A stretch of 64,000 bases of DNA from Volutella citrinella (lineage: Eukaryota; Ascomycota; Sordariomycetes; Hypocreales; Nectriaceae): NCBI GenBank assembly GCA_034401135.1, contig JAWZSP010000002.1, positions 4,588,001 to 4,652,000 of the forward strand. Direction: 5' to 3'. A program made the position numbers and the translations under genes. Shown here piece after piece: positions 1-12,100 of this stretch. Position 1 is the first letter of the stretch. Each line of letters starts with the position of its first letter. Under the pieces are notes generated by a model. That model saw nothing but the letters and a program-made list of their open reading frames with translations, searched no databases and had not been told where the DNA came from.

Positions 1-731
1 CGTTCAGACTGGAATCACAGGGTAAGTTGACACTTTATGGCAAACCGTCTTTTTGAAGCAAAATCTCAGTAAGTCAGTTTGTAAGTGATTAAGGAGGTTG
101 GGGCAGGGCTCCTTGAGTAAGTACAGGGAACCCAGAGAGGGAGCAGAATAACTTGCTCAATATCCACAGTATTGTCTGGAGAAAGCGAAGTTCTCAACTT
201 GCACCGACCCCCGATAACTCAAATGTTACATAGCATCTGAATCTTCACCCCCACAGCACGGGTTGGCAATTATTTCACTCATAAATAGTGTGTTAACTCA
301 CAACGACGACCATCGGCAGCCCAAGCCAGAGCATGCGATAGGTAGCGCCCCACAGCTCGGCTAACAAAAGGCCAATACTGATCTTAATCGCGCCTAGATA
401 CTCTAGGTTCTGCTGTTCTAGTAATGTTTTAGATCTATTTACTCGCACCTGAAACTTTAGACCTCATCAGAGACTGGACTGAAGCCCTTCCATCTTGAAC
501 TGGTCTGCAAGTTGACTGCGGTCCCTCGGAGCAACAGGCCAAACCCTTGCATTGTCACACAAGGCTTCGGATCATTCTGCAGCCGAGACATTTGGCAAGC
601 CACACGAGATATAAATGTCACCAGCTGAAGAAACACAAACGGATACTCGCCGTTACCCCGCTTCCCGCACAGATCCTCAGAATTCCCAAATTGCTGCCCA
701 TTTTCGTCCTAGTCGGACCCTCATCATCACC
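1..731. promoter_or_regulatory. gene-free left flank, likely promoter and 5'UTR of the aldehyde dehydrogenase gene
   Basis: I see no convincing coding sequence here. The open frame of the next gene extends upstream to an ATG at 615. Those residues do not resemble the start of the family, and the ATG at 732 sits in a better context (CACCATGAC), so I treat the stretch as promoter and leader. Confidence 0.4.
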
Positions 732-2475
732 ATGACCAAACCCACCCTCAACGTCCATGATGGCTTCGTCCAAATCATCGACGGCCAGATTGCACCAACC
801 GAGAAGACCCGCCACGGTGTGAACCCTGCCAATCTCGGCTCGCACCCTGAGGTGCCTGTCGCCACGGAGCAAGACCTCGACCGCGCCGTTGCCGCCGGGA
901 AGAAGGCTTTCAAGTCCTGGAGCAAGACGCCCTATGCAGAGCGCCGCCGGCTGGTTCTTGCATACGCAGACGCCCTTGATGCCCTGCGGGGCGAGTTCCA
1001 GGCTCTCCTCACTGCCGAGCAGGGCAAGGCTGTCAGTGCCTCCCCGTCCCTCCCCCCCGCTCCACGTTCTAACATGATGCCGCTTTCCAGACTCCCGAAG
1101 CCGCCGCCGAGACAGACTGCGCCATAGAGTGGATGCGTGGCATGGCCCAGATTCCCCTTCCCGAGGAAGTCATTGAAGAGGGAGCCACCCGCACCGTCGT
1201 CACCCGACACACGCCCATCGGAGTTGTAGCGGCCCTCGTGCCGTGGAACTTTCCGCTGATGCTAGCCACAGGCAAGATTGCACCAGCAGTACTGACAGGA
1301 AATGTCATCATCATCAAGCCTTCGTAAGGATCCTCGTTCACTTCAAGCATTGCAGGATTGTTTAGCCCTGATGTCGCTCTTGCACAGTCCCTTCACCCCG
1401 TACGGCGGGCTCAAGCTGGTGGAACTGGCTCAAAAGTTCTTCCCGCCCGGCGTCGTTCAGTCTCTCAGCGGTGACGATCGTCTGGGCCCTTGGATGACAT
1501 CGCATCCCGGCGTTGACAAGGTCAGCTTCACGGGCTCGACGGCTACAGGGAAAGCCGTGCTGCGAAGTGCAAGCTCGACTCTGAAGCGGGTTACACTAGA
1601 GCTGTAAGTCTTGGGTTCCAGTCGTGACTGTTGGGGGTCTCATGTTTCTCTAGAGGTGGCAACGACCCAGCCATCATCTTCCCGGACGTTGATATCGAGA
1701 AGACGGCCGAAAAGGTATCAAACATTCACACGACATCCCCCCTCCCCTTGCTTCGTTTTGCCAAGCGTACTAACAATGCAGGTTGCATTTTACGCCTTTC
1801 TCAACTCAGGACAAATTTGTCTGAATCTGAAGCGAATCTTTGTCCACGAGAGCATCTACCAGCCGTTCAGGGAGGCGATTGTCAAGGTAGTCAAGGCCTA
1901 CCACGTCGGAGACGGTGCCCAGCAGGGCGTGACCCATGGGCCCCTGCAGAATGTCGCCCAGTATCAGCGTGTCAAGACCTTTTTCGACGACATCGAGAAA
2001 GAGGGCTGGGATGTCGCCGTCGGTGGCCAGGTCGAACCCTCCAAGGGCTACTTTGTGACCCCGACCATCATTGACCGCCCCGCAGACGACTCACGGATTG
2101 TTGTCGAGGAGCCATTCGGTGCGTTCAATCTGACCTGTGACAATTTATGATGCTAGCTAACATGTCTACCTTTCCATAGGCCCCATCGTGCCCATGCTCT
2201 CCTGGAAAGACGAGGCCGAAGTGATTGAGCGAGCCAACGACACCTCGATGGGCCTCGGGGCTTCCATCTGGACAAAGGACTTGGAGCGCGCCGCCAGGGT
2301 TGCTCGGGAGATTGAAGCGGGCAACGTTTGGATCAATACGCACTTTGAGCTTTCGCCCATGGCGCCGTTTGGCGGACACAAGGAGAGCGGCATTGGCCAG
2401 GAATGGGGTGCCAATGGACTAAAGGGCTTCTGCAACGTGCAGACTCTGTTTTTGAACAAGAGCCCTGTGGTGTAG
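732..2475 (+). CDS. NAD(P)+-dependent aldehyde dehydrogenase, 6 exons
   Basis: This is a soluble aldehyde dehydrogenase that would oxidise an aldehyde to its carboxylic acid. Five introns are clear: 1032-1090, 1324-1387, 1604-1653, 1715-1781 (with a perfect TACTAAC branch point) and 2119-2179. The exons sum to 1443 nt, giving 480 aa, the usual length. Visible motifs in order are the PWNFP cofactor-site segment, [16 protein letters not shown] (Rossmann fold), LELGGNDPA with the general-base Glu, NSGQIC with the catalytic Cys, EEPFGP, and PFGGHKESG near the C-terminus. The start at 732 is preferred over the in-frame ATG at 615 because of its context and protein length. The subfamily resembles fungal semialdehyde-dehydrogenase-like enzymes, but the substrate cannot be read from sequence. 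The gene looks intact. Confidence 0.92.
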
Positions 2476-2756
2476 GCCATGCTGACAGTTGTATCGAGGG
2501 TGTAGATGAGTGATCATCGCAGCCCCGTCGCTTTGGTTGGTTAAGTTCATCTAGCGAGCTTATTGTTGAGGTGTGGTACAGGATCACGGCAGCAGGCAAG
2601 AGTATCTCAATCCCCAGGCTTCATCGAAGAGTCTAGTATTTCGCGGTGTTATTATTGAGGTTGAATGTACTCTGTCTAGCTGCAGAAATGTGGCCGTCAT
2701 CATAATGCTTATCGCTCCTTCTTGCAACAGTATGCACCAGTCTAAGAAATGGCCAT

Positions 2757-3244
2757 CTAGAAACGCCGGTACATGAAAGTAAAGGCCACAAGCGCCAATG
2801 CCAGTCCGACGTACACCGGTGCGTTGTGCTGCCCCGGAGGCAGTGACTCCTTTGGCGATTTTTCTGATGGAGTCTGTGCCGATGGCGGCGTGGTGTTTGT
2901 CGTCTTGGGAGTCTCTGTAGTGGCTGCCGGCTTCTTTACGATGCCGATCGCAAAGTCGGCCAGAATCTCATGGGCTTCCTCGGAGTGCCCTGCATCATCA
3001 TATTCCTCTGTCGCATCCTGTCCGCCCACCTCGAGCAGAATGTCGCCGCCACCGCTGATAGATGTTAACATGAGTCTTCAGGGCCGGCGGGACAAGGCAA
3101 TACAAGAGGGCCTTGGATTTGGTTGACTCACGGGTGGTCGTCTATGAACCCCGTGCAATCGTACACCTTGTCGTGAATTACAATAAAAAGGCTGTCTTTG
3201 TTGTTGTGCGTCTGGACATCTCGTAGAGTGAATTCTTTGGCCAT
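2757..3244 (-). CDS. cytochrome b5, tail-anchored to the ER membrane, 2 exons
   Basis: The 136-aa protein starts [10 protein letters not shown]. It carries the cytochrome b5 heme signature split across the single intron (3055-3131): DDHP joins [13 protein letters not shown] to rebuild the HPGG motif with the first axial histidine. GHSEEAHEI supplies the second. A Pro/Thr/Ser-rich linker follows, then one hydrophobic segment ([15 protein letters not shown]) with a basic RRF tail, which is the classic C-terminal ER anchor. The family donates electrons to fatty-acid desaturases, hydroxylases and P450s. The gene lies tail to tail with the aldehyde dehydrogenase. Confidence 0.93.
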
Positions 3245-3259
3245 TTTGAGAATTTAGAT

Positions 3260-3290
3260 GGCGACTGGCTGGCGACTGGCTGGCGACAGG
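3260..3290. repeat. 11-bp tandem repeat, about 2.8 copies
   Basis: The unit GGCGACTGGCT is repeated directly and ends in a partial third copy. It lies 15 bp upstream of the cytochrome b5 ATG, so it is probably in that gene's 5'UTR. Confidence 0.8.
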
Positions 3291-4068
3291 CGAAATAAGG
3301 AAGAGATGTCTGGGACATCCGACGGCTTTTCAGTTCGAGGCGACGCACAAAAGTCCACGATACAAGCCGGGGAATACGGTCAAAAATGACCGGGCCCGCT
3401 TGCCATGTGCTATCGAGGTCCAATCAGTTGAGACGTATTTGCTAGACCCGGCTGTATTCCGATCACGAGACCGGGTAGACAGCCACGATCTTGTGTCGGG
3501 CCGGCCAGTGGGGACGAGGATTAAGATAAGCTAGGAAGCTTAGCATGGGAGTGCGAGTGCGGGGAGATGCAGCAAGTCAGGACCACCCTAGCTCATGATT
3601 GCCCTGCATATGTGCACTGACGAGGCGGGAATTCCAAGACGAAGCCGCTTCTTGGCTAATCCGAGACAAAATAGCGTCCTATGCGGAGTCAAAACCTGTG
3701 ATGGAATGCCTCACATAAGCCGATTAAGCTAAAGGCAACTTTTAAGGGCAAGTTCAATTTTAATTCGAGAAAGTCCTGGATTGGCAAGTCTTTTACTTTG
3801 TATATTTGTTCATTTCTATTTCTATTTCTAATAACGTGTTGCTCTGGGTATTGATGATGAGCGCAAATCACGTGATATAACAGTCTAGATCCCGCTTTAG
3901 TACTTCTCCGTCGAAAATTCGTGCAAAACACCCCGCTCTAATCAAAAAAGTTAGTCAGTCAACACCTTTTTTTAGATGACTGAGCCAACCCGGCCCCCAT
4001 CTCATCAGCTCTTCCGGCTTGTGTGACACGTTGCTCCCATGTTGAGACGAAACTCCCAAGGATCATCC
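3291..4068. other. intergenic region between cytochrome b5 and the carboxylesterase
   Basis: No gene is supported. The part nearest 3290 should hold the cytochrome b5 promoter. A short TTTCTA-type repeat lies near 3812-3832. The downstream end should contain the carboxylesterase 3'UTR. Confidence 0.4.
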
Positions 4069-5623
4069 CTAGACAGGCGACACGCAAACAAGCCCAGAAT
4101 CGTCTCCATCCCAGCACATCTGCTTTTTGGACACTTTGTACTGCTCCCAGGGCTCAATGTCGTGGAGGAAGTCTGTATACGCAATGCTCATCCTTTCCTG
4201 TGTCGAGGCAATCTGAGGGAAAACGCGCCCCGGCGGCTGATGGAAAAATAGCGGGACGCCGAAAGAGTGCCACGCATAGCCTTGGAGCGGGCCACTGACG
4301 GGATCGACAATATGGGTTTTGTAAAAATAGAAACGGGTGCTCCCTTGGCTCATTTCCGATGCCAGATTCTGGGCTGGACGGAAGAACAACTCCTTGGAGA
4401 CTTTCGCGACAAGTGCTTGCATATCAGGCTCACCATTGGCAAGCTCCTCCTCAAAAGAGGCTTCTGGTAGGATAGACTGTAGAAATCCCAGCGTCTCGGC
4501 TGTAGAAGCGTCTGTTGGGGACATCAAGAACAGAGCAGCCTCGTCCTTGAGGTAGCCCAGGATGACCTTGGAGCACCAATCCGGCATGCGTCCCCAGAAC
4601 CCCTTCGAGGCCGACGACACATTGGTCCCAAACCAAGCAGGGTCTTCAAACGGCATTGATACAGCTCCGTCGAAGAGGCCAATAATTTGCTCGATGGGCA
4701 GCGCACGCAGTGCACCAAGCTTGGCAGCACCCGATGCATCCGCCGAGACGCCAACCGAAGAGACAAGTCTGTCGAAGGCAGCCTGGCCATCCTCAAGTTT
4801 CCTCGGGCAGGGTAGAGGAGTAGAATGAATGATGGCGTTTTGAAACAGCGGCCTTCCTCCTTGAAGGTGGAACAAGACGCAGGCAGCGCCGGCAGACTCT
4901 CCACTCAGGGTGACATTGGAAGGGTTACCGCCAAAGTGATGCACTGAGGATTGAATCCATTCAAGGGCCAGTCTTTGGTCGTTCAGCCCTTGGTTCAGAA
5001 CGGGGGGTTCTCCGAGGGCCTTGGCTTCGTCGATGATCTCTTGCGACGCGGAGAAACCGAGCAGGTTTAGGCGGTAGTTGACGGCGATGACGATGATTGG
5101 TTTGCCCAATTCCATGGACCGCTGCACTAAATGATTTCCATCTATGATAACCATGTTAGTCAGGTCTCATATGTTTCACGCTTTGGGCTGAGGACGGACC
5201 AAACTCTGTGGTGTTGTCGCCATTGTTGAACCCTCCACCGTGTAGCCAGACAAGCACGGGCAACCTGTCCCCGTCTGTGTTTTCCAGGGCTGTCGGCGGT
5301 GTGTAGACGTTAACATGCAAGCAATCAAACTCGTCGTATCGGTGGTCGTGCGATAGCTTTTCGAATACGTTTCCCAGCATGTGGTGCAGCGGGTCGACTG
5401 GCTGGGGGCAGCGAGGTCCGTATCGGGTTGCGTCCACTACGCCGTGGAGGTGCTCGAGGTCGGTTCTCTTGGCAGTTCGGAACCGGGCAGGGAAGCGCGC
5501 AAATGGAATGCCGAGGAAGTTGGCAACGTTTTGTTTGGAAATGAAGCCGTTGAGACGTGTTTCGCCAGCGCGAAGCTCGACAACACGCCCAAAGTTATCG
5601 AGGGCTATGTTTTCGATGGCCAT
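4069..5623 (-). CDS. type-B carboxylesterase/lipase, alpha/beta hydrolase, 2 exons
   Basis: One intron (5142-5199, branch CTGACTAAC) joins two exons into 498 aa. The N-terminal half shows FLGIPFA and LPVLVWLHGGGF, the oxyanion-hole segment. After the intron come the PIIVIAVNYRLN strand and the nucleophile elbow GESAGA with the catalytic serine. The acidic and histidine members of the triad are expected in the second half, which has several candidates such as YAWHSFG. There is no obvious signal peptide, so the enzyme is probably intracellular. This family hydrolyses carboxylic esters, including xenobiotics and esters in secondary metabolites. The C-terminal 30 residues are poorly conserved, so the exact end is less certain than the start. 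Confidence 0.88.
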
Positions 5624-6773
5624 CTTGTCGATATAACGAGTGGTGTGTAGACAGAATAGCCTAGGGAGAATGGAGGTATGGTTTGATCAAAGCCCAAGAC
5701 CAGGAGCGAGTGTGCCCCATGGGGACCTATTTAAGGATATTCGGAACCTAGGGAAATTCAGAGGCTAAGATGACTTCTTCCTTCAGTCTCTTTGCACACT
5801 GATAATTTTAGGCGCGCGCTTCGACTACCCCCCATTACTACTGTGTGTTATTTGGCGGCTGTTTCCAAATCTGGGGGCAACTGGACTACGGGGCGGTCGT
5901 TGGGCGACGAATAGTGCATAGCCCATCCCACAGAACCTGTCATTGTTGGTGAAACTCCGTCGGCCGGGCCGAAAGACGGCGCGCCACCGGTTCCTGATGA
6001 ACCGTTGGCGCCGACACACACAAGCTGCCTCGCAGAATGTGCCGGCGATCAACGCTACATAGCCACCGGACGTTTCTTCCGGCCGCCACAGTGGCTGACC
6101 CAGGAGGCCGAAGGATCTAGCTGAGCTGTGTGGCTTGACGATCCGGAACTATCCGCACTGAATGCAACAAGGGACCTAGAGGGTTGAACAGCCGGAGCGT
6201 CGCGGCAAAGAGGCAGACGGGATGGTGATGGATCGAGCCCGATTGGCCAAGTAAAGACACCAGACGCAAGCCACTGAATCCCCCCAAAATCCTTGACTGC
6301 GATGAACGGAGGCACCTATTACGCTCCGCGGTATCTGGGCAAAACTCTTTTCTAGCGGCCGCCGACTATCAAACCTTATTCCAGCTGCGTGAAGCAAGCC
6401 ATTTTGTTATTTTTGGCCAGCAGCCTGCTGCCAGCGCTTGCATTTGCGTCCGTCCTGAAACGTTGGGTTGGATTCGGCCGCGACAAACCGCAGTTTGTAT
6501 GCACCAACACTGACTGAAACCCAGGGTCGCCAGCCACGTGGCTTGGTAGACGGTCAAGCTAACAGTTGGGGGCAGCAAGTTAACAACTACTGGCGGGGTT
6601 TGCCGTGGCCAAGTTGGGGGATAGCAAGTCGGGGGCCATGAATTAGGATGGAGAGTCATGCGAGACTTGCTCCATTCGTATAGAGTCCCTCGGGCCAACC
6701 GAGATATAACACGTTCTGTGCCACTACATTCTAGCTGCCTCACCACGATTGACAACATAACAAAGCCGCGACA
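5624..6773. other. intergenic region upstream of the carboxylesterase
   Basis: No gene is supported. The right-hand part (6500-6770) and the left flank would contain promoters. Open frames here are short, low in coding character and lack recognisable motifs. Confidence 0.4.
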
Positions 6774-6970
6774 ATGAAGCTCACCAAAGGTCTTTGAGCC
6801 TGACACTCAGGATTATCATATGAGTATCAGCCTGCATCGAGAAAACTACGGCGACTACATTGGCTTTAAGGACTGCTGGGTAAGTCGTTTGCATTTTCCC
6901 TCTCCTAATTTCTTGTGACGTCCAGCGTTTGTGCAAGGGTAGACATTAGAAGTGTGATGGCATTTTCCAA
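6774..6970 (+). pseudogene. possible relic of a small gene
   Basis: An ATG at 6774 opens a short frame that stops within seven codons. One base out of phase, a coding-like stretch runs through HRENYGDYIGFKDCW to a perfect donor (GTAAGT, near 6881) and a plausible acceptor near 6926, then ends after eight more codons. The mix of good splice signals with a broken frame suggests a decayed or very short gene. No homologue is recognised, and random occurrence is possible. Confidence 0.2.
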
Positions 6971-7368
6971 CTTCAATTCGTTAACTCTGAGCATCTACAT
7001 CAGCGCATCAGAAAATAACTTCAACACCATGTTTCACAAATAGAATCTTTATACTTACGGCTCGATAAATAATAATCCAACAATCACAAAGTCTGTCTTC
7101 TGCTTCCGGATGATGTAGGGTAGGTTGAGACGCCACCAGGACTAGTCTCAGCACCACCGTCTCTGGTTTCAGCCTAGGCAGAATCGCGAGTTAAGCCCAA
7201 TGGAGACAGGCTGACTGAGCAAACGAGCACAAAAGACGGCTGACCATCTTCTGTGCGCGCACGCGACTGGCCACGTGCTTCCGACAACTTGCGACACGAG
7301 ACTCCACGCGGTGCTGACGGCCGAGTTCTACCATTCGACACGTTCCAGGGGATTCCACTGCCGCAATC

Positions 7369-8733
7369 ATGTCCTACTACCCAGGCCAAGGCTCGCAGGG
7401 AGGCGGGTACTATCCCGGACGCGACCAGAGGCCGCCGAACCAGGGCGGAAGCTACGGATACGGCGGGCAGCAGCCGCCGCCGCAGCAGTATCAACAGTAT
7501 CAGCAGCCGCAGCAGCAGTATCAACAGCAGTATCAACAGCAGCAGTACCAGCAGCAGCAGTACCAGCAGCAGCCGCCCCGCCAACAGCAGCAGCAGGGCT
7601 ACCACAAACCGCAGCCGTCGACAGCGCCCGTGCAGTTCGGCCACGGCGCCCCCTCCAACTACACATTCCAGTACTCCAACTGCTCCGGCAAGCGCAAGGC
7701 CCTGCTCATCGGCATCAACTACTTTGGCCAAAAGGGCGAGCTGAAGGGCTGCATCAACGACGTCCGCAACGTCTCCACCTTTCTCATGGAGCGCTACGGC
7801 TACCGTCGCGGCGACATGGTGATCCTGACCGACGACCAGCAGGATCCCAAGGGCAAGCCCACAAAGGCCAATATCCAGCGCGCCATGGGCTGGCTCGTCT
7901 ATAATGCGCAGCCTAATGATGCCCTGTTTCTCCACTACTCTGGTCCGCTTTGCTTCATCCTATAAAAAGGGCGATCGCCCAGCTAATGCTGTTGTAGGAC
8001 ACGGTGGACAGGTCAAGGATCTGACGGGAGAGGAGGACGATGGCTACGACGAGGTCATCTACCCCGTCGACTATGCCACAGCCGGCCACCTGCTCGACGA
8101 TGAGCTGCACCACCTCGTCGTCAAGCCCCTAAAGCAGGGCGTCCGGCTCACGGCCATCTTCGACTCGTGCCACTCCGCCACCGTCCTGGACCTCCCGTAC
8201 ATCTACTCCACCAAGGGCGTCCTCAAGGAACCCAACCTGGTCAAGGAAGCCGGCGCGGGTCTGCTGCAGGCCTTTGGCGCCTACAGCCGCGGCGACCTGG
8301 CCGGAGTGGCTGGCTCGGTGCTGGGCTTTGCCAAGTCTGCCCTGCGGGGAGATGACGCGCACGAAAAGTCCAAGGAGACGCGCACGTCGCCGGCCGATGT
8401 CATCATGTGGTCGGGGAGCAAGGATGACCAGACCTCGCAAGTCTTCCCGAGCCGGATTTTCTGTGTCTCTTGCTGACCATTTCTTGTAGAGCCGATGCCA
8501 CCATCAACGCCCGAGCGACGGGCGCAATGTCGCATGCTTTTATTTCGGCGCTGACGGCGGACCCCCATCAGACCTATGTTGAGCTGCTCAACAGCATCCG
8601 TGACATTCTCGAGGCAAAGTATAGCCAGAAGCCGCAGCTATCGTGCAGCCACCCGCTAGGTAGGTCACCCATTCCGTCAAGTTGGGAAGAAGCTAATAGA
8701 TCGGCAGACACGAACCTCTTATTCGTCATGTAA
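7369..8733 (+). CDS. type I metacaspase, 4 exons
   Basis: This is a Ca2+-dependent Arg/Lys-specific cysteine protease of clan CD. Metacaspases act in fungal stress responses, protein quality control and cell death. The 402-aa protein begins with a Pro/Gln/Tyr-rich prodomain (about residues 1-95). The p20 domain follows: [12 protein letters not shown], then the catalytic His in HYSGHGGQ (rebuilt across intron 1, 7943-7997) and the catalytic Cys in FDSCHSAT. The p10 part has [11 protein letters not shown] and [11 protein letters not shown]. Intron 2 (8437-8489) must be read as GC-AG to keep the frame. Intron 3 is 8660-8707, and the last exon codes for DTNLLFVM. Length and motifs match functional family members. 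It lies 392 bp upstream of, and on the same strand as, a HET-NACHT-WD40 gene. Confidence 0.95.
7469..7602. repeat. CAG/CAA-rich low-complexity repeat coding poly-Gln/Tyr
   Basis: Imperfect CAGCAG(TAT/TAC)CAA units encode QQY-type repeats in the metacaspase prodomain. Such Q-rich prodomains are common in fungal metacaspases and can mediate aggregation. The repeat also creates long spurious open frames on the other strand. Confidence 0.85.
8437..8489 (+). other. GC-AG intron in the metacaspase gene
   Basis: The donor reads TC|GCAAGT and the acceptor TTGTAG, with TGCTGAC as branch point. Removing exactly these 53 nt joins DDQTS to [17 protein letters not shown], matching the conserved p10 segment. 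No GT donor in this stretch restores the frame. Confidence 0.8.
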
Positions 8734-9125
8734 TGGATCGTATGGACTATTCGTGAGAGGGATGCAGTCTCTTCTCGTGGAGGCATTTGGCGGTTGGAAT
8801 AATAATTGATTGAGAATAATGCAATTATTTCCATGACTGTCTTGGCGTGATGAGATGACAGCACAACCAAAATATGCCTTTCCCTTCTGCCCCCGGCGGA
8901 CCTAGTATTTTTCCGCTCACAATCCTGGTGCGCCTCGCCGCCGCCTCGCGTTTTATGCAGCTTCTGCCGGTTGTACTCTTGGGGGTGGCGGGGGCTGACA
9001 GCCAGACAGCCCAACGAGGCGGTGCGGGGTTCACATCCAGCTGAAAGTCAGAGCCGCATCGGTTTTGGCTCCATTCTACCTCATACCTAGCAGGAACATT
9101 CATGCGTCCACGATGAGCAGCGAGA

Positions 9126-12100
9126 ATGCGTCTTTTACAGATCCACGATGACGGAGAGCTAAGCTTCACCGACAACCTCGACCAAGCTACCCTTCCATAC
9201 GCGATCCTTTCCCATACCTGGGGCGCCGACGATGACGAGATCAAATATCAAGACTGGGCCGACGGACCGGTCAAGAACGGCCACAAGACGATATGCTTAG
9301 TTGATGAGTCCAAGAAGGGCAGCTATGGATATCAGAAAATCATTTTTTGCGCGAACCAAGCGCGCAGAGACAATCTGCACCATTTCTGGGTGGACACATG
9401 TTGCATTGACAAGACAAACAATGTCGAGCTCCAGGAGGCCATCATATCCATGTTTCGATGGTACAAACAGTCAAAAAAGTGCTACGTCTACCTCCCTGAT
9501 GTACATTGGAAGTCTTGGAAACGCGACTTTCGCAAGAGTCGGTGGTTCACTCGCGGCTGGACACTGCAGGAGCTGCTTGCTCCACCCGTCGTGGAATTCT
9601 TTTGCTCAGATGGTAAACGGACTGGAGATAAAAGCTCCATGGCAGCGACGATATCCGAAATCACGACAATACCTGTCGAGGCACTTCACCTTCCGCTGTC
9701 CGATTTTAGCGTGAGTGAGCGAAAGACGTGGGCTAGCATGCGCCGGACGAAGCGACCTGAGGATGCGGCGTATTGTTTGATGGGCATTTTTGACGTGAAC
9801 CTCCCCTTGCTCTATGGAGAGGGTGAAGAGAGTGCTCGGTCAAGACTGCAGTCGGCCATCGAGGATAAGGAATATTCTAGTTCGTAACGCTGTTTCCATT
9901 CATGGTCTGGATACTAACTACCTCGTCTCGAACAGTCACCGACTTTGACCATCTGCCATATGCCACGGCAGCCTCGTTCGATTCGCTGTCTCTTGAAAAG
10001 GAGGATACTTGCCTCCCACAGACTCGCGAGGAAATTCTGCAGTCCATTTCGAGTTGGATCGACGGCGAGCACGACCAAGTCATATTCTGGCTCAGCGGCT
10101 TCGCTGGCACGGGCAAGTCGACGATTGCGCGAACTGTCGCTCAACAATACCAGCAACGCGGCCGTCTGGGGGCCAGCTTCTTCTTCTCCCGCGGTGGCGG
10201 CGACGTTGGAGATGCGAGGAAGTTTGCCACGACTATTGCGCGACAACTTGCTGAGAACGTGCCTGCGACTCGCAAGTACTTGCGAGACGTCATAAGAGAG
10301 TATAATTTCCAGGATCGCCGGCTTGCGGACCAATGGCATAAGCTTGTACTGGACCCTCTGATGAAATTGGATGCACGGAGCGTGCCGGTGAACTATGCCA
10401 TCGTTGTTGATGCGCTTGACGAGTGTAGGGAGGAAGACGTAGACATTATGATACGCATACTCGCTCAGCTTCGGGTTCTACGCAAGGCAAAAGTCCGGGT
10501 ACTCTTGACCAGCAGACCTGAGAATCTCATACGCCTCGAGATGAAGCAGATACCGGCCGAGGAGTACCAAGGGTTTAAGCTCCATGATATTACTTCGTCT
10601 ATTGTGGACCAGGACATCCGCCTGTTCTATCAGTACAGATTCGGATTTATCGAAAAGAGGTTTGGGTTTGGCAAGGCATGGCTGGACTCAAAAGATGTTG
10701 ATCAACTGGTCCAGTCCGCTGGTCTACTATTCATTTGGGCTGCCACAGCTTGTCGCTACGTGGAGGGCGGCGGCCTACGATTCGCCAAGCGTAGGCTTGT
10801 CAGCTTGCTCAAAAACAGCACCCAAAACATGGCTGATTCACCACTCAGTCAACTTGACAGCATTTACATGAAGGTGCTGGATGATTGCATTTATGGGAAG
10901 TACTCGGGCGAAGAACGGGACGAAGTTTGCACCGCACTGCAGCTCGTGCTGGGAAGTATTGTGACTCTCTTCACGACCTTGTCCGCACACGCCCTGGATA
11001 GGCTGCTGAGGAGCCAACTGGGCGATCAAAACGTACTTAATGCTGTGGGAGATCTTCAATCTATTCTAGACATTCCAGACAACCAGGAAAGTCCAATACG
11101 ACTGCATCATCCGTCGTTCCGCGACTTTGTCCTGCGCCGATCCGGATGTTCGAGTCAGACGTTTTGGGTGGACGAGAAGGTGGCACACCAGCGACTTGCA
11201 ACAAGCTGTCTTGAGATCATGTCGAATTATTTGCGACAGGATATCTTGGGGCTTGGAATACAGGGATGGGGTATGGCTTCTGCGCATGTCGACGAGGACC
11301 TGAAAACGCAGCATATTCCACCAGAGCTGCGGTATGCCTGTCTCTACTGGATCCAGCACCTAGAAAAGAGCGGCAATATCCTCGAGGATGATGGATCAGA
11401 GCACAAGTTTCTGCAAACGCACGTGTTGCACTGGCTAGAAGTCTCAGAGTGGATGGGCAAAACCACCGACGCGGTTTACGGAGTCATACTTCTGGAGGAG
11501 TTGACCGCTGTAAGTATAGCTGCCCCGTTATAATCGAGTAATTAGCTGACGTATTGCTTAGCGGCATAACTGCACGCAGCTTCGAGCCTACTGTTACGAT
11601 ATTCGAAGATTTCTCCTCTCAACTCGTGATGGTATCCAGCGAGCCCCGATGCAAATATACAGCAGCGCTCTAATGTTTTCACCGACCAACAGCGAGGTAC
11701 GACGACGATTTGAAGGTTGTATTCCGGCCTGGATAAGAATCAAACCGGCAGTCGAAAGCAGCTGGAGTGATCTCGTGCAGACCCTAGGCGAGAAGGTGAC
11801 CAGTGCCATCTTTTCTCCCGATTCAAAGACTCTGGCATCGGGATGCGAGGACGGCGACGTGGTTCTGTGGGATTATGCGTCAGGCGCAGCAATGCAAGTC
11901 CTGACTGGCCATGATTCTGCCATCGCGGACTTGGCCTTTTCCGCAGACGCCAAGTTGCTGGCCTCTGCGTCTTGGGGTAGTACGGTTCGGGTGTGGGATA
12001 TAGGGTTGGGTGTTCAAATCATGCAGTTTTCAGAAGGGCTGAAGCCGTCCGAACACATGGAGGCAGTGGCCTTTTCGCCCGACGGGACCATGCTTGCAGG

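Noticed and set aside
7174..7935. 253-codon Leu/Val-rich frame on the minus strand
   Set aside because: It is the reverse complement of the CAG-rich metacaspase prodomain and p20 region; low complexity explains its openness.
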